This document shows positions 35,584-45,755 of a stretch of DNA of 64,000 nt, one piece after another. The notes beneath the pieces are model-generated. The model did no database searches. It was not told the DNA's origin and worked only from the letters and a program-made list of their open reading frames with translations. This DNA is from Deltaproteobacteria bacterium HGW-Deltaproteobacteria-6. Its GTDB lineage: Bacteria > Desulfobacterota > Syntrophia > Syntrophales > Smithellaceae. The first letter of the stretch is position 1; every line of letters begins with the position of its first letter. The DNA lies in assembly GCA_002840435.1 (NCBI GenBank), contig PHAT01000001.1, positions 842,979 to 906,978 on the forward strand, given 5' to 3'. The position numbers were made by a program, and so were the translations under genes.

Positions 35584-38055
35584 ATGCAGAGACCTCTATT
35601 GTATCCCCTCATTGCTCTGATGACCGGTATGATCATCGGCGATTCCATCATTTTACCTTTTTTTCTTTTCCCGGGTGGAGCGCTGGTGGTCCTGCTTGTT
35701 TTACTGGTCTGTGTCAGAAATCAATGGAACCGATCCGCTTTTTTCCTGATCCTTATTCTGATGCTGATCATCGGTTTATTTAACGCTCAAAGACAACAAT
35801 ACCTGACCCAAAATGATCAGCATATTATCTACCAGACAAGCCAGGGGATATTGACGGTGGAGGGCATCGTCCTGGCAAACGATCAGATTTCCCCGTCAAA
35901 CAATGCTCTGGTAGTGCGTTGCCGGAGAATCATAAAAAATAATTCCTATCTCCCTGTGACGGGGAATATTCGTCTGGTCATCCCTTCGGACCTCAGTTTT
36001 CAATACGGTGACTTTATCCGTTTTCATTCTAAAATTAAGAAAATCCAGAGTTTTCACAATCCGGGCGGGTTCGATTATGAACGTTATCTCAACCGGCAGG
36101 GTATTTATGCCGCAGGTTTTATCGCCAATGGCGCCGGCATTGTTCTGATCCGGCCCAATTCGGCAAGCGGTATCAAGCTGAAGCTGGAAACTTTTCGTTT
36201 ATATTTAAAACAACTAATTTATGCCAATGCTCCGTCTCCGCAAAGAGAAATCATTGAAGCCATGACCATCGGCAATCAAAAAGCTATTCCCATGGACGTA
36301 CGCGACAATTTCGCCAAAACCGGCACGTCTCACATTCTGTCCATTTCCGGGCTGCATATCGGCATGGTAGCGGCAGGCGGTTTTTTCCTGATATTTTTTC
36401 TGCTGAAATCTTCAGAATATATGATGCTCAAATTCAATATCATCAAAATGGCAACAGCCGCTGCTTTCATCCCGGTTATCGTTTACGCCCTGGTCGCCGG
36501 AATGGGAACAACCGTCCTTCGTTCAACGCTCATGACTCTGGCTTTTCTGCTGGCGTTGATCATTGGCAAACAAAGAGACCTTTACAATATTCTGTTCGGC
36601 GCGGCGTTGATCATTCTGATTCTTGCACCGGAGTCCCTTTTCGAAATTTCTTTTCAACTTTCCTTCAGCGCGGTTTTTGCCATTTTGTATATCGTTCCAA
36701 AATTCAGCAAGACAACATTTGATTTTTTGTCATCAACGCCGCATTTATTGCAAACGTTTATTCACCGTACTTATATTTTTATCCTGGTGTCCGCCGCCGC
36801 CACATTAGGCACCCTGCCCATTATTGTTTTTTATTTTAACCGCGTCTCCGCCGTGACATTAATCGCCAATCTCATTGCGGTCCCCCTGCTGGGTATGCTG
36901 GCGTTGATCCCGGCAATGGCTTTTATTCTGACGGCAATATTCTCACCCGCCATTGCAGGTTTTTGCATCAAAGCAGCATCTTTTTTTACACACTTCTCCG
37001 TCGAGATCATCAATCGGCTGGCTTCCTTATCCTGGTCGACTTTCAGCTTCACGAAACCAAACATTGCTGAAATAATTATTTTCTATGTTTTTATTTTTCT
37101 TATAATCGAGGTCATAACACCCGAAGATAAGATAAATAAAAAAGGATTCCCGGCGCGTCATCCCTTATTGATCAGGACGGCTCTCCTGATTTCGGTGGCT
37201 CTGCTTTTTACGGATGCCGTTTATCTGCTGGCGAAAGATAAATATTCCACCCATTTAAAAATAACGGCCGTTGACGTCGGCCAGGGCTCATCCACTCTTG
37301 TCCAGTTTCCCCGCGGGATCAATATGCTCATTGACGGCGGCGGATTTTCTGACAGTTCCTTTGATATGGGCAAGTCAGTTATCGCACCATTTCTTTACGC
37401 CGGACGAATCGGGAAAATTGATATTGTCGTGTCGACACATCCTCACCCTGACCATCTTCAGGGATTGATTCATATCGCTGAAAACTTTGCCGTCAAAGAA
37501 ATATGGCACACCGGTGTCCACGCTGATGATGACCTTTACCTGCTATGGAAAAAAACAATTCTGGAGAAAAAAATAAGAATAAAGCAGCTTTCGGCACAAT
37601 CACCGTCTGAAAATATTTCTGGTGTTCATATTCAATTTCTATGGCCTTTCCACAAACAATTTTTTAATGATTCGGAAGTATCCTACGATGACATGAATGA
37701 CGCTTCATTGGTTGCAAAAATAACCTATGGGGATAGAAGCTTTCTTTTGACCGGTGACATTTCCGGGCGCGTGGAAGCAAACCTGATCGCTTCCGGGCAG
37801 AATTTAAAAAGCGATCTTTTGTTTGTGCCGCATCACGGCTCCAGACATTCCAGCTCCATGCAATTTATCAGCGCCGTTTGTCCTCACTATGCCATTGTCA
37901 GTTCAGGTAAAAACAATGTCTTTCGCCATCCGCATCCTACCGTACTCAACCGCTACCTGTCCGGTCATGTCACGGTGTACCGTACGGATCAGCAAGGCGC
38001 GATTTTCGTGCAAACCGATGGAAAATCGCTCGATATCACACCCTGGCTGAAGTAG
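35584..38055 (+). CDS. ComEC/Rec2-type DNA-uptake channel protein
   Basis: An 823-residue membrane protein: an N-terminal DUF4131 part with two or three helices, the competence domain (about 225-500, with GTSHILSISGLHIGM) and a C-terminal metallo-beta-lactamase-like domain (ITAVDVGQGSSTLVQFP; STHPHPDHLQG; FVPHHGSRHSSS). By family it carries single-stranded DNA across the inner membrane and may have nuclease activity. No other competence gene is in the window. Complete length. Confidence 0.92.
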   Translation: MQRPLLYPLIALMTGMIIGDSIILPFFLFPGGALVVLLVLLVCVRNQWNRSAFFLILILMLIIGLFNAQRQQYLTQNDQHIIYQTSQGILTVEGIVLANDQISPSNNALVVRCRRIIKNNSYLPVTGNIRLVIPSDLSFQYGDFIRFHSKIKKIQSFHNPGGFDYERYLNRQGIYAAGFIANGAGIVLIRPNSASGIKLKLETFRLYLKQLIYANAPSPQREIIEAMTIGNQKAIPMDVRDNFAKTGTSHILSISGLHIGMVAAGGFFLIFFLLKSSEYMMLKFNIIKMATAAAFIPVIVYALVAGMGTTVLRSTLMTLAFLLALIIGKQRDLYNILFGAALIILILAPESLFEISFQLSFSAVFAILYIVPKFSKTTFDFLSSTPHLLQTFIHRTYIFILVSAAATLGTLPIIVFYFNRVSAVTLIANLIAVPLLGMLALIPAMAFILTAIFSPAIAGFCIKAASFFTHFSVEIINRLASLSWSTFSFTKPNIAEIIIFYVFIFLIIEVITPEDKINKKGFPARHPLLIRTALLISVALLFTDAVYLLAKDKYSTHLKITAVDVGQGSSTLVQFPRGINMLIDGGGFSDSSFDMGKSVIAPFLYAGRIGKIDIVVSTHPHPDHLQGLIHIAENFAVKEIWHTGVHADDDLYLLWKKTILEKKIRIKQLSAQSPSENISGVHIQFLWPFHKQFFNDSEVSYDDMNDASLVAKITYGDRSFLLTGDISGRVEANLIASGQNLKSDLLFVPHHGSRHSSSMQFISAVCPHYAIVSSGKNNVFRHPHPTVLNRYLSGHVTVYRTDQQGAIFVQTDGKSLDITPWLK

Positions 38056-38167
38056 TGCACCGGCATTCCATCAGACCTATCATTAGTCGTTGTAAATTCT
38101 TCATTTTTAAGTTATGGGGACCATATTAAAAAAAAGAATCTAATAATACTAAATTGGGGGAAGGTAT

Positions 38168-38674
38168 ATGGCCATTCAACAAACGTTAATCATTATTAAA
38201 CCTGATGGGCTTGTAAAGTCACTGACGGGAAATGTTATATCCCGGTTAGCAGAGGCGAAATTGACCATCATGGGCGCAAAGGTGGTGCGTGTCAGCCGTC
38301 AACTGGCCGAAAAACATTATGAACATCTCAAGGATAAGCCTTTTTTTGAAGAATTGATCCAGTATATCGTGGGTGACGTGCACAATACTCACAGAGTTCT
38401 CGCACTGGTCTATCAGGGGGATGACGCCATTTTCAAAATTCGGGATATTGTCGGCGATACGGATCCGGAGAAAGCCAACCCCGTATCCATAAGAGGTGCC
38501 TACGGCCGAATCACGACATCGGGAGTATTTGAAAATGTTGTCCATGCATCTTCCAGCCCGGAAGATGCCGAAAAAGAGATTAAGCTCTGGTTTGAACCGG
38601 AAGAAATTGTCGAAGACATGTATCCTATAAAAGAAGTGACATTCGATCATGTTAAAAAGACGGTCTGGGCTTAA
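38168..38674 (+). CDS. ndk: Nucleoside-diphosphate kinase (divergent)
   Basis: Balances NTP pools by passing the gamma phosphate through a phosphohistidine. The start (QTLIIIKPDGL) is conserved and the active His126 is in NVVHASSSPEDAEKEI; standard enzymes read NxxHGSDS. The central block (VGDVHNTHRVLALVYQGDDA) departs from the usual SGPVVAMVxEG, and the protein is 168 residues instead of about 140, with a 25-residue C-terminal tail. A GGGGGAAGG ribosome-binding site precedes the ATG. Its own terminator follows. Confidence 0.88.
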   Translation: MAIQQTLIIIKPDGLVKSLTGNVISRLAEAKLTIMGAKVVRVSRQLAEKHYEHLKDKPFFEELIQYIVGDVHNTHRVLALVYQGDDAIFKIRDIVGDTDPEKANPVSIRGAYGRITTSGVFENVVHASSSPEDAEKEIKLWFEPEEIVEDMYPIKEVTFDHVKKTVWA

Positions 38675-38691
38675 TTTCAAGAGTTAATCCG

Positions 38692-38721
38692 GAGTGGCCT
38701 GCAAAGGCCACTCTCTTTTTT
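38692..38721 (+). terminator. Intrinsic terminator after ndk
   Basis: GAGTGGCC (38692-38699) pairs perfectly with GGCCACTC (38706-38713) over TGCAAA, then TC and six T (38716-38721). The rest of the 331-base gap up to hisS shows only the possible promoter at 38947-38974. Confidence 0.9.
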
Positions 38722-38946
38722 GTCTGGAATGAGTCATTTGTCGCACCTGAAGTTATTCTATCTTCCAGAACTCACCTTTCAATGCCCGTCAGAAAACTGA
38801 TAAATGATACATGCCTGTCAATATGCATAATCCGGTTAGACGCCGTTAAGAAATAATCTTTTTATCCAGTTATTATTGAACAGCGGCTTGGTCTGAAAAT
38901 TTACCCTGTATCGGCAATGCGGATATCATCCTGACATTTATAATAT

Positions 38947-38974
38947 TTGATTGCGAACGTACAGGCGATATGCT
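38947..38974 (+). promoter_or_regulatory. Possible promoter for hisS-aspS
   Basis: TTGATT (38947-38952), 16-base spacer, TATGCT (38969-38974), 31 bases before the hisS ATG. Confidence 0.4.
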
Positions 38975-39005
38975 AGAAAATACCGCTTTATATTAGGATA
39001 TAACT

Positions 39006-40268
39006 ATGGAAAAAATTACAGCGATCAAGGGCATTAAAGATATTCTCCCCAAGGATTCACCCATCTGGCATCAGGTTGAATTAACGGCCCGCAAAGTTTT
39101 TGAATGCTTCGGCTTTTGCGAAATTCGTGTGCCGATTATGGAAAAAACATCGTTATTCCAGCGCAGTATCGGCGAGACCACCGATATTGTCGAAAAGGAA
39201 ATGTACACTTTCCGCGACCGGGACGACGAACTTTTGACCCTGCGCCCGGAAGCCACGGCGTCCGTCATCCGCGCTTACATTGAACATAACCTCCTGGGGT
39301 CCGATCCAATTACCAAGCTGTATACCATGGGTCCGATGTTTCGCCGCGAACGCCCGCAAAAAGGCCGTTTCCGGCAGTTTCATCAGATTGACGTGGAATT
39401 ATTTGGAGATGATCAACCGGCATCCGATGCGGAAGTTATTTTCATGCTGATGCATTTTCTGCAGACAGCTGGTGTCGAAAAGTTATCGCTGGAAATTAAC
39501 TCACTGGGCTGCAAGGCCTGTCGGCCGGTCTTTTCCCAGTCTGTGGTTGATTTTCTGAAAGGATCGGAGAATGATCTCTGCCCTGATTGTCAGAGGCGTA
39601 TTTATACAAACCCGTTGCGCGTATTTGATTGTAAAGTGGAAACCTGTGGTTCGGTCATTGCCGGTGCTCCCCGTATCCTGGATTTTCTGTGTACGGAATG
39701 CTCGGATCATTTTTCGGCAGTTAAAAGTTATCTCGATGAACTGAAACTGACCTATGAAATCAATCCACGAATGGTGCGCGGCCTGGATTATTATACAAAA
39801 ACAGCCTTTGAAGTGAAATCCGGCGCATTGGGCGCGCAGAATTCTCTGGCGGGCGGCGGTCGTTATGACGGCCTGGTCAGTTTTCTGGGTGGACCCGAAG
39901 TTCCGGGAATCGGCTTCGGAATCGGCATGGAGCGTCTCATCGCCTGCCTGCCGCCGGATGATAAAAAACCGTACCAAACCGATATATACATTGCCGCTTT
40001 AGGCGCGCGCGCGCAAAAAATTGCATTCGGTTTGACGCAGGAATTACGTCGCACCGGGATCTGCGCGGCAATGGATTATTCCGATAAAAGTTTGAAGAGC
40101 CAGATGAAGCGATCCGATAAATTAAACAGCGCCTACACATTGATTTTCGGAGATAAGGAAATTGATGAAAACCGCGCCGAGTTAAGAAACATGACTACCA
40201 AAAATCAACAAAGCCTGCCCCTGGACCAACTCCTTGCGGCAGTGACGAATATTATTAAAGAGAGGTAA
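39006..40268 (+). CDS. hisS: Histidyl-tRNA synthetase
   Basis: Class II synthetase of 420 residues charging tRNA-His. Motif 1 region and the motif 2 loop ([18 protein letters not shown]) are clear, with [13 protein letters not shown] and the histidine-specific [11 protein letters not shown] and GGGRYDGL motifs, followed by the anticodon-binding C-terminal domain. The aspS GTG lies 5 bases after its stop, an arrangement often seen in bacteria. Confidence 0.98.
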   Translation: MEKITAIKGIKDILPKDSPIWHQVELTARKVFECFGFCEIRVPIMEKTSLFQRSIGETTDIVEKEMYTFRDRDDELLTLRPEATASVIRAYIEHNLLGSDPITKLYTMGPMFRRERPQKGRFRQFHQIDVELFGDDQPASDAEVIFMLMHFLQTAGVEKLSLEINSLGCKACRPVFSQSVVDFLKGSENDLCPDCQRRIYTNPLRVFDCKVETCGSVIAGAPRILDFLCTECSDHFSAVKSYLDELKLTYEINPRMVRGLDYYTKTAFEVKSGALGAQNSLAGGGRYDGLVSFLGGPEVPGIGFGIGMERLIACLPPDDKKPYQTDIYIAALGARAQKIAFGLTQELRRTGICAAMDYSDKSLKSQMKRSDKLNSAYTLIFGDKEIDENRAELRNMTTKNQQSLPLDQLLAAVTNIIKER

Positions 40269-40273
40269 ACTTT

Positions 40274-42046
40274 GTGAGCCAATTTATTTCGAAAGACAAA
40301 AGGACGCATTATTGCGGAAAGGTCAGTTTAGCCGATGACGGCAAAGAAGTGATTCTTATGGGCTGGACTCAACGAAGGCGTGATCATGGCGGCGTTATTT
40401 TCGTCGATCTGCGAGATCGCGAAGGGATCGTCCAGATTGTCTTCAATCCGGAAGCAGGCGAAACCGTCCACGGCGAAGCGCATAAAATCCGCAGCGAGTA
40501 TGTTCTGGCGGTCAAAGGCAAGGTGCGAAAACGTCCGGAAGGCATGGATAATCCCGCACTGGCCACAGGCAAGATTGAAGTGATTATTTCCGAGCTGGAA
40601 ATATTAAACGAATCCAAGACACCGCCTTTCTCTTTCGATGAAGATGATACGTCCGAAAACGTCCGGCTCAAATACCGCTATCTGGATTTACGCCGTCCTG
40701 CGATTCAAAAAAATCTGTTCCTGCGCAGTAAGCTGGCCATTGCCACCCGGCAATACTTTAACGATAATGGATTTATCGAAGTCGAAACACCGTTCCTGGG
40801 CAAAAGCACCCCGGAAGGCGCACGCGACTATCTGGTGCCCAGCCGTGTCAACAAGGGAACCTTTTATGCCCTGCCGCAATCGCCGCAAATCTTCAAGCAG
40901 CTGTTGATGGTCTCCGGGTTTGACCGTTATTTTCAAATTGCCAAATGTTTCCGCGACGAAGACCTGCGCGCCGACCGCCAGCCGGAATTCACGCAGATCG
41001 ACGTGGAGATGTCATTTATCTCCGAAGAAGACATTATGCAGATGATGGAAGGCCTGATGAAAGCCATCTTCAAGGCCTGCCTGGACAAAGATCTGACGCT
41101 TCCCCTGCCCAGAATAACTTACGCCGACGCCATCAGCCGTTACGGCAAAGACAACCCCGACGTACGTTTTGGAATGGAAATTGTGGACCTCACGTCTATC
41201 GTGAAAAATGCCGGCTTTAAGCTGTTTACGGAAGTTGCGGCAACCGGCGGCGTTATTAAGGCCATTAAAGCCGAGAAAGCATCCACGCTTTCGCGCAAAG
41301 ACCTCGACGGGCTTACGGAGTTTGTCGCCATTTACGGCGCAAAGGGGCTGGCCTGGGCTAAAGTCAATGCCGCCGACTGGACATCGCCCATCTTTAAATT
41401 CCTGAAGCCTGAAGAAGTGGCGGCCATTGCCAAAGCCATGGATGCCAAAGAAGGAGACATCATCTTTTTTGTCGCAGACTCACCGAAAGTCGTTAATGAT
41501 TCTTTAGGCAATCTCCGTCTGAATCTGGGCAAGAAACTGAACTTGATTGATCCCGATGCCCTGGCCTTCACCTGGATCACGGAATTTCCGTTGATGGAAT
41601 ACTCGGAGACGGAAAAACGATTCATGTCCACGCATCATCCTTTCACGTCACCGTTCATTGAAGATATACCGCTCATGACCACCGATCCGGGAAAAGTAAG
41701 GGCAAAAGCCTATGATCTGGTGCTCAACGGCTCGGAAATCGGCGGCGGCAGCATCCGTATCCATCGCAAGGACGTGCAGTCGCAGGTCTTCAGCGCGCTG
41801 GGGTTAAGTGAAGATGATGCAAGAATGAAATTCGGGTTTCTGCTGGATGCTCTTGAGTTCGGCGCGCCGCCTCACGGAGGACTCGCCTTCGGCCTGGACC
41901 GGCTCACCATGATCATGACCAAAGCGGAATCAATTCGCGACGTGATCGCCTTCCCGAAAACACAAAAGGCAGCGGATTTGATGTCCGACGCCCCTTCCAA
42001 GGTCAGCATTGAACAGTTGATGGAACTTTCATTGAAGATTGTCTAA
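40274..42046 (+). CDS. aspS: Aspartyl-tRNA synthetase
   Basis: Class II synthetase of 590 residues of bacterial type: N-terminal OB fold, catalytic domain with [21 protein letters not shown], and the bacterial GAD insertion (about residues 300-420) before the C-terminal GLAFGLDRL motif 3. It starts with GTG at 40274. Whether it is discriminating or charges tRNA-Asn as well cannot be decided here. It ends 18 bases from the convergent helicase gene, with no visible terminator. Confidence 0.98.
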   Translation: MSQFISKDKRTHYCGKVSLADDGKEVILMGWTQRRRDHGGVIFVDLRDREGIVQIVFNPEAGETVHGEAHKIRSEYVLAVKGKVRKRPEGMDNPALATGKIEVIISELEILNESKTPPFSFDEDDTSENVRLKYRYLDLRRPAIQKNLFLRSKLAIATRQYFNDNGFIEVETPFLGKSTPEGARDYLVPSRVNKGTFYALPQSPQIFKQLLMVSGFDRYFQIAKCFRDEDLRADRQPEFTQIDVEMSFISEEDIMQMMEGLMKAIFKACLDKDLTLPLPRITYADAISRYGKDNPDVRFGMEIVDLTSIVKNAGFKLFTEVAATGGVIKAIKAEKASTLSRKDLDGLTEFVAIYGAKGLAWAKVNAADWTSPIFKFLKPEEVAAIAKAMDAKEGDIIFFVADSPKVVNDSLGNLRLNLGKKLNLIDPDALAFTWITEFPLMEYSETEKRFMSTHHPFTSPFIEDIPLMTTDPGKVRAKAYDLVLNGSEIGGGSIRIHRKDVQSQVFSALGLSEDDARMKFGFLLDALEFGAPPHGGLAFGLDRLTMIMTKAESIRDVIAFPKTQKAADLMSDAPSKVSIEQLMELSLKIV

Positions 42047-42064
42047 GTTTCCACAGAAAGTATT

Positions 42065-44032
42065 TTAATAATCATCGAACAGCGTCCATTGCTCAAACGG
42101 GCGCTGTTCGTCTTTTAACGACAGTGGCGCAATTTCGCTGATAAACCGCGACGGACTGAGCGTCAGCGTGCCTGCTGACCGGGTATAGTCCAGAACGGGA
42201 GAAGAAAGGTAGAGCTGATCCTTTGCCCTGGTCACGGCCACATAAAAAAGCCTTCTTTCCTCTTCTTCTCCACCCGGCTCCTTGAGCGCCCGCTGCAGGG
42301 GTATCATGCCGTCAGCGCACCAGATCAAAAAGACATAAGACCATTCCAGACCTTTGGCCTGGTGGATCGTGCTTAAGATAACCTTGTCTTCCTGACGTTC
42401 TTCTATTTCTTCTTCCTTGGACATGTTGGTGAGTAGCGCCAGTTCGTTCAAAAAGTCATCCATCCTTTCAAACTTGGCCGCAAAATTTCCCAGTTGGATT
42501 AAGTCTTCTTCCCGCGCTGACGCATCGGAATAATTATCCTGCAGATACGTCCGGTAGTCGCCTTTGTTCAGGAGCAGATCAATGATTTTTTCAGGCACTC
42601 GATCGGGAACATCCAGCGATAACAGTACCAGCAGAGTGTCCCGGCACAGCCCGACACCGTTTTGCGCCGGCTTGGGCGCGGATTTCAAAAACGCATCGGT
42701 CAAAAAGGTTTCCAGGGGATTATCCTGTTTATTAAGCCGGCTCCATATTTTTTCAAAGGTGACCTTGCCTATTTTGGGATACATCATCAAAAGCCTTCGC
42801 CAGGCCAGTTCATCATGCGGGTTAACCAATACCCGCATATAGGATGTCACATCCTTGATATGCGCCTGCTCAAAAAAGCGGATGCCGGAACGGATGTCGA
42901 AAGGAATATCCCGCCGCACAAATTCCATCTGCACTTCCATCGAATGATAATGAGCGCGATAGAGCACGGCTATCTCGCAAAACGGCACGCCGCTGCGGGT
43001 GAGCTCCGTAATCCTTTGCGCGACGAAATCCGCCTGTTTTAAAACGTTTTGCGCGGAAACCATGACCGGCCTCATTCCTTTGCTGCGAACGGCTTTCAGG
43101 GCTTTGGGAAACTGGTTTTCATTGTTATTGATACTCAGATTGGCCAGATGCAGGATCTCCGGCGTACTGCGGTAGTTGGTCTCCAGCTTGAATATTTTAC
43201 AGTCGGGATAACGCTCGGGAAACTGAATGATGTTCTCGAAATTCGCACCGCGAAAAGAATAAATGCTTTGTGAGTCGTCTCCCACCACCATCAGGTTGCG
43301 GTGGCCGGAAGCCAGCAGATCGACCATATCCGCCTGAATAATGTTGGTGTCCTGATATTCATCCACCAGCACATATTGAAATCGCTGGGAAAGCGTCTGT
43401 AGAATATCGGGGTGCTCCCGAAGCAATCGGCGGCAGTTGACTAGCAGATCATCAAAATCCATCACCGATAAATCTTTCTTCTTCTGCTCATAGAGGCAGG
43501 CAATCTGATGAATGTCCGGACTTAAATGCAAAAAGAAAGGATAGCGTGAGGCAATCACCTCTTCCAGCGTTGCTTCGGTGTTCAGCGCCAGACTGATCAT
43601 CTCCGCAATAATATTATTCTTGGGGAATTTGGTCAGTTTGGTGTCGATCTTTAATTCAGCCATCGCCGATCCGATAATCTGGCGGGCATCTTCACTATCC
43701 ACGATGGAGAAACTATTGTTGTAACCGAGACGAAAAGCGTAACTTCTGAGGAACCGATGGGCAATGGAATGAAACGTGCCGCCCATAATTTTTCCGGTGT
43801 AACAGTGGACAAGACTCTCCACCCGGTTGAGCATGGCATGGGCGGCTTTATTGGTAAAAGTCGCAAGCAGAATGCTTTCCGGCCGCACGCCGGATTCCAG
43901 AAGATGCGCCACCCGGTAGGTCAGTGTCCTCGTCTTTCCGCTTCCTGCCCCGGCAAGGACAAGCAGCGGCCCGCCTTGTTCTGTGACAACGCGGTACTGT
44001 TCGGGGTTCAGCTCTTTTTCATAGTCAATCAT
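42065..44032 (-). CDS. UvrD/PcrA/Rep-type DNA helicase
   Basis: Superfamily 1A helicase of 655 residues: Walker A AGAGSGKT (27-34), VDEYQDTN, GDDSQSIYSFRGA, LETNYRST, STIHQAKGLEW and VAVTRA motifs in order. It lacks the nuclease domain found in the AddA-like protein at 5020-7809. Roles by family are nucleotide-excision or mismatch repair and clearing of replication blocks. It sits 15 bases downstream of adk and probably shares its transcript. Confidence 0.93.
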   Translation of the reverse strand: MIDYEKELNPEQYRVVTEQGGPLLVLAGAGSGKTRTLTYRVAHLLESGVRPESILLATFTNKAAHAMLNRVESLVHCYTGKIMGGTFHSIAHRFLRSYAFRLGYNNSFSIVDSEDARQIIGSAMAELKIDTKLTKFPKNNIIAEMISLALNTEATLEEVIASRYPFFLHLSPDIHQIACLYEQKKKDLSVMDFDDLLVNCRRLLREHPDILQTLSQRFQYVLVDEYQDTNIIQADMVDLLASGHRNLMVVGDDSQSIYSFRGANFENIIQFPERYPDCKIFKLETNYRSTPEILHLANLSINNNENQFPKALKAVRSKGMRPVMVSAQNVLKQADFVAQRITELTRSGVPFCEIAVLYRAHYHSMEVQMEFVRRDIPFDIRSGIRFFEQAHIKDVTSYMRVLVNPHDELAWRRLLMMYPKIGKVTFEKIWSRLNKQDNPLETFLTDAFLKSAPKPAQNGVGLCRDTLLVLLSLDVPDRVPEKIIDLLLNKGDYRTYLQDNYSDASAREEDLIQLGNFAAKFERMDDFLNELALLTNMSKEEEIEERQEDKVILSTIHQAKGLEWSYVFLIWCADGMIPLQRALKEPGGEEEERRLFYVAVTRAKDQLYLSSPVLDYTRSAGTLTLSPSRFISEIAPLSLKDEQRPFEQWTLFDDY

Positions 44033-44047
44033 TTAATGCCTGATGAT

Positions 44048-44695
44048 TCAGACTTTCAGGGATTTTTTAATTTCCGCAATTGTGTCGGAGGCAATAAGCG
44101 ACAGAAAATTTTTCAGCAAACCTTCTTTTTCATAATATCCGATAAGCGGCGCCGTCTTCTGATTATATATCTCCAGACGATTGGTTATGGCCTCCTCCGT
44201 TTCATCGGCTCGCTGAATGGTCTGGTGATTACACAGCTTGCAGGCGCCGTCTTCTTGCGGCGGATTGTTTCTGATATTGTAAATCGCCTGACAGGCCGGA
44301 TTGCAGCAGGTTCTGCGCGTGGTCAGCCGCTCCAGAATAACATCGCGCGGCACTTCCAGATTGGCGACAAAATCCATCTTGATATTGAGTTTGGCCAGCA
44401 ATTTCTTCAGTTCTTCCGCCTGTGGAATCGTCCGCGGAAAACCATCCAGAATAAATCCCTTCCGGCAATCCGGTTCCTGCAGCCTTGCTTCCATAATGTC
44501 CATAATCAGAGAATCAGGCACGAGATCTCCCCGATCCATGTATTCTTTTGCTTTCTTCCCAAGGGCATTCCCTTCCTTGACGGCAGATCGCAAAATGTCG
44601 CCGGTGGATATCTGTACGGATCCGTCAAATTCTTCAAGCAACTTGGCTATCGTGCCCTTGCCGGCTCCCGGTGCGCCTAATAATATTATTCTCAT
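44048..44695 (-). CDS. adk: Adenylate kinase, zinc-LID type
   Basis: Converts AMP and ATP to two ADP. 215 residues; P-loop GAPGAGKGT (7-15), GFPRT motif, and a LID with Cys130/131, Cys135, Cys152 and Cys155 that should bind zinc, as in Gram-positive and some deltaproteobacterial enzymes. The true start is ATG 44695 (MRIILLGAPG) with GAGGG upstream; the frame extends a further 19 codons without reason. Confidence 0.97.
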   Translation of the reverse strand: MRIILLGAPGAGKGTIAKLLEEFDGSVQISTGDILRSAVKEGNALGKKAKEYMDRGDLVPDSLIMDIMEARLQEPDCRKGFILDGFPRTIPQAEELKKLLAKLNIKMDFVANLEVPRDVILERLTTRRTCCNPACQAIYNIRNNPPQEDGACKLCNHQTIQRADETEEAITNRLEIYNQKTAPLIGYYEKEGLLKNFLSLIASDTIAEIKKSLKV

Positions 44696-44740
44696 TTTTT
44701 CCCTCGCAAAGCTGAATATCGAATGTTGTAAGCTGCGGCG

Positions 44741-44769
44741 CTTATAATGCAAAATAGATATACGGTCAA
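44741..44769 (-). promoter_or_regulatory. Sigma-70-type promoter for adk-helicase
   Basis: Minus-strand TTGACC (44764-44769), a 17-base spacer and TATAAG (44741-44746), about 45 bases before the adk ATG. Confidence 0.6.
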
Positions 44770-44792
44770 GTTAATTAAGGTTTTTGAAATAC

Positions 44793-45650
44793 TTACCTCG
44801 ATAACTTAATTTCAAATACTTTAGGCCAGTATTTCCCCGTTACAAAAATACGGTCTTCTTTTGCGTCATACGCAATACCGTTGATTACATCGACCCGGGC
44901 ATTCATGGGAAGGTAAGAACGGAGGGCCGATAAATCAATCCAGCCGTTTACCCTGCCGTTTTTCGGTGAAATCCGGACTATCAAATCTTCCATATATATG
45001 TTGGCCCAGATTTCGCCTTTGATAAACTCCAATTCATTGAGTTTGCCCACCTCGGCATTACCGTCACGGACCTGGATTTTCCGAACCACTTTAAACGAAT
45101 CCGGATCATGAAACGTGATGTTCGATGAACCATTGCTCATCAGCAAATATTTGCCGTCGGAGGTTAATCCCCAACCTTCTCCGTGATATTTTATTTTTCT
45201 GATTTCCCGGAAAGACCTTGCATCATAAATCAAAACGGTTTCATTCTGCCATGTCAGTTGATAAATTTTATTTTTGAATAAAACAATCCCCTCGCAAAAA
45301 TACTCGGGAGGAATTCTGATCTCCTGCAATATTTTCCCGGTTATCACCTCTTTCCGGACAAGCGTTGATTTGTCGTTAAGTCCGGTTGATTCATAAAAAT
45401 ATCCCTGATAAAAAAACAATCCCTGCGTGAAGGCGCCGGTATCGTGGGGATATGCGTTCTTAACTTCGACAGATGCAATCGGAACTCTGGTTTTCAATAC
45501 GGTTGAAAGTTGCATCGATTGCGACAGATTGTTTCCGGCAAAAACCGGGCATGACGGAAATACAGATAGTGCAATGAAAAAAGCGATGACTGTCCACCTG
45601 AATATCTCTCTATCTTTACCGGACCTTTCACGCCATTCTTTTCGGATCAT
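44793..45650 (-). CDS. Glutaminyl-peptide cyclotransferase (exported)
   Basis: Glutamine cyclotransferase of the plant/bacterial beta-propeller type, about 285 residues. It turns N-terminal glutamine into pyroglutamate. A hydrophobic segment (about residues 18-38) is a signal peptide or anchor, so the propeller is periplasmic. Typical segments are AYPHDTGAFTQGLFFYQGYFYESTG, split here as PHDTGAFTQGL and YESTGL, then WGLTSDGKYLLMSNGSS and LNELEFIKGEIWANIY. The ATG 45650 is chosen; the frame extends to a TTG at 45695. It is divergent from the Crp/Fnr gene. Confidence 0.88.
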   Translation of the reverse strand: MIRKEWRERSGKDREIFRWTVIAFFIALSVFPSCPVFAGNNLSQSMQLSTVLKTRVPIASVEVKNAYPHDTGAFTQGLFFYQGYFYESTGLNDKSTLVRKEVITGKILQEIRIPPEYFCEGIVLFKNKIYQLTWQNETVLIYDARSFREIRKIKYHGEGWGLTSDGKYLLMSNGSSNITFHDPDSFKVVRKIQVRDGNAEVGKLNELEFIKGEIWANIYMEDLIVRISPKNGRVNGWIDLSALRSYLPMNARVDVINGIAYDAKEDRIFVTGKYWPKVFEIKLSR

Positions 45651-45755
45651 ACAATTGTTTACCTTAGTGCTGTTTGTCTTTATCGTCCTATACAATAAAT
45701 ATATTTGATAATAAAGGATTTGCTATCCAGGACCATTTCTTGTAAAAATGCAGTT

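Noticed and set aside
45705-45755. Extended TTG start for the Crp/Fnr regulator
   Set aside because: The extra residues are not like the family N terminus, and the ATG at 45756 gives the normal domain layout; the TTG frame would also take up much of the divergent promoter region.
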